A DNA stretch of 64,000 nt from Acidobacteriota bacterium (GTDB taxonomy: Bacteria; Acidobacteriota; Vicinamibacteria; Vicinamibacterales; SCN-69-37): assembly GCA_016716905.1 (NCBI GenBank), contig JADJUS010000003.1, positions 248,001-312,000 of the forward strand. Reading direction: 5' to 3'. A program made the translations under genes and the position numbers. The notes under the pieces were generated by a model. The model was not told the DNA's origin. It did not search any database and saw nothing but the letters and a program-made list of their open reading frames with translations. Of the stretch, positions 16,486-22,846 are shown in pieces (position 1 is the first letter of the stretch; every line of letters begins with the position of its first letter).

Positions 16486-16815
16486 GTGACCATGACCAAG
16501 CGCAAGAAGATCGTGCTTCTTCTCCTCGTATTGCTCACGGTCGGTGCCGTGGCCTCGACGCAAGTTACATTGTTCATCGTCCAGCCAATCGGCGCGGTGC
16601 CGGGTGGCCGAACGCTAGTAATCTCGCGCATGAACAAGGGCAAGTTCATCGATTCGGCGGACGCAATGTGCGAGAGGATTCAGGGCGGTGTTAACCTGCT
16701 TTGCCGGGCGGTGGTCCTCGGCCAGATCGGACAGAATGCCACTATCCATCTCAGACTGCCGTATTCGGAAAGGCTATTTCTGATTTCGACAGGCGGAAAA
16801 CGGTACGACAGGTAA
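16486..16815 (+). CDS. Hypothetical protein with one N-terminal membrane segment
   Basis: 109 residues (ATG 16486 or ATG 16492, two codons apart). After a basic start (KRKK) a hydrophobic helix IVLLLLVLLTVGAVAS forms a signal anchor or signal peptide. The remainder is soluble and contains two Cys (MCERI, LLCRA) that could pair if exported. I do not recognise the family. It is the first gene of the second cargo block. Confidence 0.55.
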   Translation: MTMTKRKKIVLLLLVLLTVGAVASTQVTLFIVQPIGAVPGGRTLVISRMNKGKFIDSADAMCERIQGGVNLLCRAVVLGQIGQNATIHLRLPYSERLFLISTGGKRYDR

Positions 16816-16933
16816 GGAACTCAAATAGGGACAGGCCCACCGTTCCAAAAAAAATCCAATAACGCGGGGCGTACTGCAGGCAATTCAGCGGGCGACTCAA
16901 CACGAGACCGCGATGGAGCCTCGAGGTGACGAA

Positions 16934-17380
16934 ATGAAGAAATGCCCCTACTGTGCTGAGGAAATTCAGGACGAGGCCATCAAATGCAAGCATTGTGGGA
17001 GCCTCCTCGCCGCATCGTCGGTGCTTGCGGCCTCTGCGGCCGCCGTGAGCCCGGCCCTCCCTTTTGCGCCAATTCCAGGCGCCACTCCCACCTCCGGAGT
17101 CGTCTTCTTCCTGCTCGCGATAGTCCTTGTCTTCCTCTCCCTGTTTCTCGGGCCATACGGTACGATCTTCTTGGTGTTGGGTTCAGCCCTGTGGGTCGCG
17201 GCCGATGCCAGTACGCACAAGCTCGCACAGTATAAGAACGGAATCGGCGGTCCGGTGGCGGCGTGCCTTGGAACGCTGTTGCTCTGGATTGTGGTGTTCC
17301 CGCTGTACTTGGCGATGCGATCCCGCATTCGTGCGGGAGTAATGCCGGTCGCAGATTCGGCGAGAGCAGGATGGCACTAA
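16934..17380 (+). CDS. Zinc-ribbon membrane protein
   Basis: 148 residues from ATG 16934; an earlier ATG at 16913 adds seven residues. The N-terminus is a CxxC...CxxC zinc ribbon, MKKCPYCAEEIQDEAIKCKH. After a low-complexity linker come two or three transmembrane helices (VVFFLLAIVLVFLSLFLG, TIFLVLGSALWVAADAS, AACLGTLLLWIVVFPLYLAM). The architecture is common in proteins of unknown function. It converges with the 17396-18049 gene, whose first 20 residues are nearly the same sequence, and only 15 bp separate them. Confidence 0.7.
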   Translation: MKKCPYCAEEIQDEAIKCKHCGSLLAASSVLAASAAAVSPALPFAPIPGATPTSGVVFFLLAIVLVFLSLFLGPYGTIFLVLGSALWVAADASTHKLAQYKNGIGGPVAACLGTLLLWIVVFPLYLAMRSRIRAGVMPVADSARAGWH

Positions 17381-17395
17381 CGGAGAAACTGACGC

Positions 17396-18049
17396 TCACC
17401 TAAGGCCAAATTGAGCCTTCGTGACCAGTTTGTCGTCCTGGAACATGGCATTCATGTTCGCGCCTAGAGTCCCGGAGCCAGGCCACGAATACATGACCGT
17501 CACCAGACCGCCTATGTTTGACCGGCTCTGCTCAGTCCCCGCGCCGCCGAGGACTCTGACCGCTTCTGAGTAGGTGATGCCATCACTCAGGCGCTGAAAT
17601 TGCGCCAGAGTCACGCCAGGTGAAGTAGTGGACCCGGTTTGAAGGTAGGAATTGGCGGGTCCGCTGAACGGCGAGCCATTCGCCGTCCAGTAGAGCGCGA
17701 GGGCGAGAACGACTAGAAATAGCAGAACCACGATCGGATTTGCCGACTCCTTCGACGACGCTGGAGCCGAGCTTGGCTCTGTCCCGCTTCTCACGGCCTC
17801 GCCGCAGGACGGACACGTTGGCGCATCAAGCGAAATGGTGGTCCTGCAAGATGGACACAGGCGAATCGAAGCGCCGCTCACGTCGTCGCCGCACGACGGG
17901 CAGACCTTTGTCTCGAGCGAAATAGAGGCATTGCAGAATGGGCATGCCCGTGTCGACAGGGCGCTGCGGGACACGATGTCACGCTTGCAGTGCTTGCAGA
18001 CAATCGCGGCGTCTTGAATTTCCTCAGCGCAGAACGGGCACTTCTTCAT
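17396..18049 (-). CDS. Triple zinc-ribbon membrane protein with BamE/BLIP-like C-terminal domain
   Basis: 217 residues. Three zinc ribbons fill residues 1-85 (CPFCAEEIQDAAIVCKHC, CPFCNASISLETKVCPSC, CPSCRTTISLDAPTCPSC). Then a Ser/Pro/Ala linker, one transmembrane helix (NPIVVLLFLVVLALALYW) and a ~70-residue exported domain (LAQFQRLSDGITYSEAVRVLGGAGTE...VTVMYSWPGSG...FQDDKLVTKAQFGLR). The last domain matches the short repeat fold of BamE/SmpA and beta-lactamase-inhibitor-like proteins, where a helix pair precedes a sheet. The layout suggests a cytosolic metal-bound sensor end tethered to a periplasmic binding domain. Function unknown. Confidence 0.7.
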   Translation of the reverse strand: MKKCPFCAEEIQDAAIVCKHCKRDIVSRSALSTRACPFCNASISLETKVCPSCGDDVSGASIRLCPSCRTTISLDAPTCPSCGEAVRSGTEPSSAPASSKESANPIVVLLFLVVLALALYWTANGSPFSGPANSYLQTGSTTSPGVTLAQFQRLSDGITYSEAVRVLGGAGTEQSRSNIGGLVTVMYSWPGSGTLGANMNAMFQDDKLVTKAQFGLR

Positions 18050-18238
18050 TTGTCCTCACATCTCAAGAGACGGCACCTGTTGTAGTCGCGCTCATCCCAG
18101 CGGTGCCGACACGGGGCGACTTGGGGCGGTTTCGAGTCGAGCGCTTGATTCGCTATGCCGGTCACACGAGTCACGAAGGGATTGTGAACTGTAAGACGGA
18201 TTCGGTAATACTTGTGACGCCTGCCAGGAGGCGGTTTC

Positions 18239-19237
18239 ATGAACCCGATCTTAAGGTTAAGTTTGACCCTTGTCGCTGTCGGATATGCCTGCTCGTCGCT
18301 GGTCGTCGCGACGGGGGGATTCTATGTGCAGAATCAGGAGCCAGATATTGGTCAGAAAACGCAGGTCACGACGGACCGTACGTTGGAAACGACCCCAACT
18401 TGGAGTCCGGACGGCCAGTTCCTCTACTTCGTAAGTGATCGATTCGGCGGCCTTGGGATTTGCCGAATCGAACGGGGCGGCGGGGGAGGAGTATCGGCGG
18501 TTACGCAGCCTGCCTACGACGAGGTGGACGTTTACCCCGACGTGAATCCGTTGAATGGAGAGATTGCGTTCGCCTCAAACCGCTCGCGAGGAATCCTACA
18601 GATCTGGACGGTCAATCCGAAGGCGCGCGGCCTGACGCAGTTGACGAACGCGCCTTTTGGGGCCAGTTTTCCTTCATGGTCTCCGGATGGCAAGGAGATC
18701 GCGTTCTCTGCGCGCGACAAGAATGGAAACGTGTTTGTGTGGATTACCAACGCCGACGGCAGCAACCAACGGCAACTCACCCAAGGCACTCAGCCACGCT
18801 GGTCTCCCGACGGGAAACGGCTCGTGTACGCCGCAATCACACAAGCTCAAAGCCGGAGCTATGACATTTACACAATAGAAATTGCATCCAATGCGATTTC
18901 CCAAATCACGTCGGATGATTCCAACGAATTTCAACCCGACTGGAGTCCTGACGGTAGGTGGCTCGTATACGTGTCTTACAAAGGCAGACTGACATTTGGG
19001 CGTAGCGGCCGAGAAGTCACCAGCGATTTGAGGAGCAAAGCCAACTTCGAAATCTGGATCAAGGACATCATGAGCCCGGGCCGCAGTAGTACTCAGCTAA
19101 CCCGTTCAAAAGGGTTTGACGGATGGCCGCGGTGGACACCAAAGCGGCACGAACTGGTGTTCACTTCAGACCGGTCAGGAAGTCTGGACCTATGGACCAT
19201 GATTCCTGGCGGGTCCGTGATCACCGGTCGGCCCTAG
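18239..19237 (+). CDS. Secreted PD40/TolB-like beta-propeller protein
   Basis: 332 residues with a signal peptide (LRLSLTLVAVGYACSSLVVA). It has about six PD40 blades (TWSPDGQFLYFVSDRFG, SWSPDGKEIAFSARDKNG, RWSPDGKRLVYAAI, DWSPDGRWLVYVSYKG, RWTPKRHELVFTSDRSG), enough for one six-bladed propeller. It is less than half the length of the PD40 protein at 5733-7439 and belongs to the island's second cargo block. Likely periplasmic binding protein; partner unknown. Confidence 0.75.
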   Translation: MNPILRLSLTLVAVGYACSSLVVATGGFYVQNQEPDIGQKTQVTTDRTLETTPTWSPDGQFLYFVSDRFGGLGICRIERGGGGGVSAVTQPAYDEVDVYPDVNPLNGEIAFASNRSRGILQIWTVNPKARGLTQLTNAPFGASFPSWSPDGKEIAFSARDKNGNVFVWITNADGSNQRQLTQGTQPRWSPDGKRLVYAAITQAQSRSYDIYTIEIASNAISQITSDDSNEFQPDWSPDGRWLVYVSYKGRLTFGRSGREVTSDLRSKANFEIWIKDIMSPGRSSTQLTRSKGFDGWPRWTPKRHELVFTSDRSGSLDLWTMIPGGSVITGRP

Positions 19238-19375
19238 CGTAGCCACGCTTCAAGGTCGCGCCGCCGTTCTGAAGAGTGGCACCCTGCTTACCCTCTGACG
19301 GAAGTTCGCCCATAACCCTGGCCCTCAAGGGGCCTCCGTTTAGAGCGCAGTGTCGGTGGATGGAGCAAAAGAAGA

Positions 19376-19416
19376 AAGCCGGGCACCCTTCGACGTTGCT
19401 CACGGCTGCCCGGCTT
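19376..19416 (-). repeat. Copy B of the pnp terminator hairpin
   Basis: AAGCCGGGCA and TGCCCGGCTT form a 10-bp outer stem around the same loop as the terminator at 25631-25671, with one base change in the loop side. On the minus strand it would end transcripts coming from the truncated pnp copy at 19584-20039. Confidence 0.7.
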
Positions 19417-19417
19417 G

Positions 19418-19507
19418 ATTGTCTTCTCGGTCTTGAAGACCAGACCGAGCTACGTTCGGACCATTGTCTTCTCGGTCTTGAAGACCAGACCGAGCTACGT
19501 TCGGAGT
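19418..19507. repeat. 45-bp tandem duplication of a dispersed repeat unit
   Basis: Two identical 45-bp units (19418-19462 and 19463-19507) each contain TCGGTCTTGAAGACCAGACC, a self-complementary arm set, followed by GAGCTACGTTCGGA. The same type of unit occurs between other genes of the window (41859-41938, 48475-48545, 51825-51930, 25690-25755). Confidence 0.75.
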
Positions 19508-19583
19508 GCGTCTCCGTGTGAGCCGCCGCAGCTCAGAAGTCCTCTGAGCCTCGGAGTCTCCGTGTGATCCGTCGTGATCGCCC

Positions 19584-20039
19584 TCAGCGGCGCGGGCCGC
19601 GGTCGCGATCCCGGCGCGGCCCACGGTCACGGTCGCCGCCTCGGCCACCACGATCGTCACCACCACCGCTGCCGACCCCGTGGGCGTCCCCGCCACCGGG
19701 ATACCGCGGCGTCATGCCCTCGCCCTCTTTCAGCAGCACCTTGCGGCTGAGCCGCACCTTGCCGCTCGGGTCGATGTTGATGACCTTGACCTCGATCTGC
19801 TCGCCTTCCTTGAACTCGTCGCGGACGTTGGCCACGCGGTAGTTGGCCATCTCCGAGAGGTGGAGCAGGCCGTCCACACCAGGCATCACTTCGATGAACG
19901 CGCCGAAGTCCGTGATGCGCTCGACGCGGCCCATGTAGACCTTGTCCTGTTCGGGCGTCGCGGTCAGTTCCTGGATGATGGCGATCGCCTTCTGCGCCGC
20001 CACGTCGTCTGACCACGCGATGTTGATACGGCCGTCGTC
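19584..20039 (-). pseudogene. Truncated pnp copy B (3' end with S1 domain and RG-rich tail)
   Basis: 456 bp nearly identical to the last 152 codons of pnp (25829-26286). It encodes the linker DDGRINIAWSDDVAAQKAI, the complete S1 domain and the glycine/arginine-rich tail ending RDRGPRR. Differences include a Ser-to-Trp change in the linker, Leu-to-Val in the S1 region and a 3-codon deletion in the tail. Homology stops sharply at 20039/20040. The frame stays open back to ATG 20159, so a ~191-residue fusion could in principle be made, but there is no catalytic RNase PH core. Confidence 0.85.
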
Positions 20040-20106
20040 GGAAGTTCCATTTGGGACCTCGGCGCCGCACGGGGCCGAAGTGCAAGTCTCGGGATATCCT
20101 CTCTCG

Positions 20107-20826
20107 ATGCCTCTAGAGCGGTTCAGAATGGGCGCGGTGATCTTTGACGGCGATGACACCTTGTGGGAGACCGAGCCGCTTTACGACGAGGCCCGGAGTG
20201 AGGCCAGGGGATTGGTTGAAGCCAGTGGTGGCAACGGCTCGCTGTGGGAACGCTTGCAGAGAGAAATTGACGTCAAGAATGTCGATGTTCATGGGTTTTC
20301 AGCAAGTCGGTTCCCGCTGTCGTGCGTTACAGCTTGCGAGAAACTATTTGAATTGACCGGCTGGGCCGTACCCGGCGAGGTAGTTCAGCGAATCAACGCA
20401 GTTGCCATGCAGGTGTTTGACGGCCGTGCGCCGGTCAGGTCAGATGCTGAAGCAGCGCTTGCGCTCTTGCGAGCCAATGGCTTTAACCTCGGTCTTCTCA
20501 CCAAAGGCAACCAAGAGGTGCAGCAGCGCAGAATTGAATCAAGCGGTCTGGCGCGGTGGTTTGACAGGATCGAAATAGTAGGCGATAAATCGCCCGAGGT
20601 CATAAGTCAGCTTGTCCGGGACCTCGGATCTGAGCCACGGTCGTCGTGGCTCGTGGGCAATAGCCTTCGGTCGGACATTGTCCCTGCAGTGAGCGCTGGT
20701 CTTCATGCGATTCGGCTCGACGCGCACACTTGGGAATACGAGCGCGATTATGTCGCTCCTCCCGGACTTTCATTCCTAACAGCCGGGACATTGACCTCCG
20801 CGGTTGAGCAGATTCTGGACAGATAA
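20107..20826 (+). CDS. HAD superfamily hydrolase
   Basis: 239 residues from ATG 20107 (ATG 20128 is an alternative). HAD motifs: I GAVIFDGDDTLWET (nucleophile and acid Asp14/Asp16), II LLTKGN, III Lys in GDKSPE, IV WLVGNSLRSDI. A helical cap lies between motifs I and II. The WxT after motif I and the cap type fit small phosphatases such as phosphoglycolate-phosphatase-like or pyrimidine nucleotidases; substrate cannot be assigned. The frame is open further upstream, but that region is antisense to the pnp copy. It begins 68 bp after the pnp copy border. Its 3' end overlaps the convergent membrane protein gene by about 50 bp. Confidence 0.75.
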   Translation: MPLERFRMGAVIFDGDDTLWETEPLYDEARSEARGLVEASGGNGSLWERLQREIDVKNVDVHGFSASRFPLSCVTACEKLFELTGWAVPGEVVQRINAVAMQVFDGRAPVRSDAEAALALLRANGFNLGLLTKGNQEVQQRRIESSGLARWFDRIEIVGDKSPEVISQLVRDLGSEPRSSWLVGNSLRSDIVPAVSAGLHAIRLDAHTWEYERDYVAPPGLSFLTAGTLTSAVEQILDR

Positions 20827-21669
20827 CTGACAGTGCTCAGGGAGAGCTCCGGGAGACTTTCGCGCAGCTGCACCCGGCTCGGACCGTGACCAATAGAAGG
20901 CGATGATGTAGCACGCAAAAAGCACGGCGTTGCGCGTCCACCCTCGTTCGTACCCTAGCGCCGGCCGGGCGGTCGTCAGGCCAGGCCAGCAATCGATGCC
21001 GATGGCCTTTGCGGCGTCGTGTTCAAAGACCTTCGACGTGCGATGCAAGACCAACGCAGTCAGCAGGCAGGCATCGAGTGCCATCACCTTCACGGCTGAG
21101 CCCTGTGTTGTGGCCATCAAGGCGACAACGACAACAAGCAGGAGGCCGACGGCTGAGGATGCACCACATACAAGTGACGCCCTGATGATGTCTCCCGCCA
21201 GCCAGTGCTTTTGTCTAGGGCTTCTGCATGGTGACAGAATATCGACAATCAGATCCCAACACAGGAAAACAACGAAAACGACGACGAGGACAATCGCCTC
21301 CGGGACGGCGCTGGCCGGCTCCAACTGAGCCGAGTCACTCCGGACCTTCACCTCAGCACCGAGAACGAGCAGGTAGTACAAGATCACCAGGACGACGTCT
21401 GAAAGCAAGACGACGAAGGCAATTGACCTTATGTGCTCGAGAGCCTTCTTGGTACCAGCGGACTGAGAACGCTTCCAGCCCAGCCAACTCATTGCAATCG
21501 TCAGGAGGCACAGCGCCAAGTGGGACAGTGCTGGCGACTTTTCGCCAATTGTGCCCGGCGCTGCGACGAGGTAGCCAACGCTAACAGCAAGCTGGCCAAC
21601 AACTAGGGCAAACAGCATCTCAACGAAGGAATGCCTCAGCGAGTCGCTCGGTTCGTTCAAATGTGTCAC
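20776..21669 (-). CDS. Hypothetical multi-pass membrane protein
   Basis: 297 residues from GTG 21669, or 350 from ATG 21828. The internal start is favoured because the extra N-terminus is low-complexity and hydrophilic. About six transmembrane helices are visible (SFVEMLFALVVGQLAVSVGYL, LALCLLTIAMSWLGW, IAFVVLLSDVVLVILYYLLV, AIVLVVVFVVFLCWDLIV, ASLVCGASSAVGLLLVVVVA, AVLFACYIIAFYW). I do not recognise the family. The stop lies inside the end of the convergent HAD gene, an unusual 51-bp overlap on opposite strands. Confidence 0.55.
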   Translation of the reverse strand: MTHLNEPSDSLRHSFVEMLFALVVGQLAVSVGYLVAAPGTIGEKSPALSHLALCLLTIAMSWLGWKRSQSAGTKKALEHIRSIAFVVLLSDVVLVILYYLLVLGAEVKVRSDSAQLEPASAVPEAIVLVVVFVVFLCWDLIVDILSPCRSPRQKHWLAGDIIRASLVCGASSAVGLLLVVVVALMATTQGSAVKVMALDACLLTALVLHRTSKVFEHDAAKAIGIDCWPGLTTARPALGYERGWTRNAVLFACYIIAFYWSRSEPGAAARKSPGALPEHCQLSVQNLLNRGGQCPGC

Positions 21670-22065
21670 ATCGCCCGTCTCCCTGACTGCCGGAGCATAA
21701 TCGGAGCAGGGGTTCAAGCGAAGAAAAAAGACATGCCCCTTTCCGGGATTTGTCAGTGTCTGCGGCCCGGCTGAATCCACGCCTGGTCCTTTCGGATCCG
21801 CTCGGTCCTGTACGCCACCCATCGCCATTTCGCGCAGCGGCTCGATCCCGCCACAGTCACGGTCACTGGCCTCGCCGGCCCTACGGGCATTGCCCTAGCA
21901 TGGCTGGGCCACCGCGACAACGATCCTGGCCTTCACGGAGTCCGGCTCGGGCTCGGCGCCCTCGGATTTGCGTGGACCGGGTGAATCCCGCTACGCAGTC
22001 CGACAGGCCGCAGCCTGTCCACGCTGCTGGTAGACTGACCCCGCGATTACCAACACATGGCACTG

Positions 22066-22457
22066 ACAGCTCCCTCTGGCAGAGCTGCGACGCGCTCCGT
22101 GGCGGCATGGACGCCAACCAGTACAAGGACTACGTCCTGGTGCTCCTGTTCATCAAGTACATCTGCGACAAGTACGCCGAGCAGCCGTACGCGCCGTTCA
22201 CAATCCCGAAGGGGGCCGGCTTCAAGGACATGGTCGCCTTGAAGGGCAACAAGAACATCGGCGACCTGATCAATAGGCAGGTCCTGGCGCCGCCGGCGGC
22301 CGCCAACAAACTCTCGGATTTCCCGGACTTCAACGACGCCGCCAAGCTGGGTAGCGGCAAGGAGCTGGTCGAGCGGCTCACGGACCTCATCTCCATCTTC
22401 GAGAACTCGGCGCTGGACTTTTCGAAGAAAGCGCGCCGATGGCGACGACATCCTCGG
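22066..22457 (+). pseudogene. hsdM: N-terminal fragment of type I restriction methyltransferase hsdM
   Basis: The plus strand encodes the typical HsdM N-terminal helical domain: LWQSCDALRGGMDANQYKDY, VLVLLFIKYICDKYAEQPYA, NKLSDFPDFNDAAKLGSG and LVERLTDLISIFENSALDFS. A frameshift follows at about 22430: the expected continuation RADGDDILG is present in the next frame and then homology stops. The whole catalytic methyltransferase domain (NPPF) and any hsdS/hsdR are absent. It is a decapitated remnant of a restriction-modification locus in the island. Confidence 0.8.
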
Positions 22458-22846
22458 TGAGCCGAGCCGTTGGGCAGAACTCGGTCCACGGTCGATCCTG
22501 AGTTATGTTCTACGGTACAAATTGGCCCGGCGCCTGCTCCCGGCACGGAATACCGAGGCGCCACCACATCAACTCGTCAACCTGCTGGTCGACCGCATGA
22601 TTCAGCGGGGGCCACCGCGGTTCGGTGAGCGTCGTGGATGGCGCAGTCAATCAAGTTGTGGCTGAGGTCGCCTGACCCATTCGCATTCGTCGGCTTTCGT
22701 CTCGCATCGGGGTAACGCCGGCGTTACCCCACTACCGGAAATGTTGACTTCGGTGCCGACGCAGCGCATTCTGAGTCTCCGAGTATTCAAGACGTCTCTG
22801 ACTTTCGCTTCCTGAGATCTTACACACGGTCGAAACCGAGGTTGAA
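22458..22846. other. Gene-free stretch after hsdM remnant
   Basis: 389 bp. A frame continues from the hsdM remnant to about 22665 (ILSYVLRYKLARRLLPARN...) but matches nothing I know. The only strong signal is the perfect palindrome at 22709-22730. The last ~100 bp form the leader of the delta-60 protein gene. Confidence 0.5.
22709..22730. repeat. 22-bp perfect palindrome
   Basis: GGGGTAACGCCGGCGTTACCCC reads the same on both strands with no loop. It lies 117 bp before the delta-60 protein gene. It could be a dimeric operator or a recombination/insertion site. No T-tract follows, so an intrinsic terminator is unlikely. Confidence 0.6.

Larger units (their letters stand above)
19238..19583. 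other. Gene-free stretch holding the copied pnp downstream region
   Basis: 346 bp without a gene. The first ~135 bp show nothing recognisable. From 19376 the sequence is a copy of the DNA downstream of intact pnp (25631-25828): the terminator hairpin, a CTTGAAGACCAGACCGAGCT unit duplicated in tandem, and the CTCTGAGCCTCGGAGTCTCC stretch. Confidence 0.7.
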
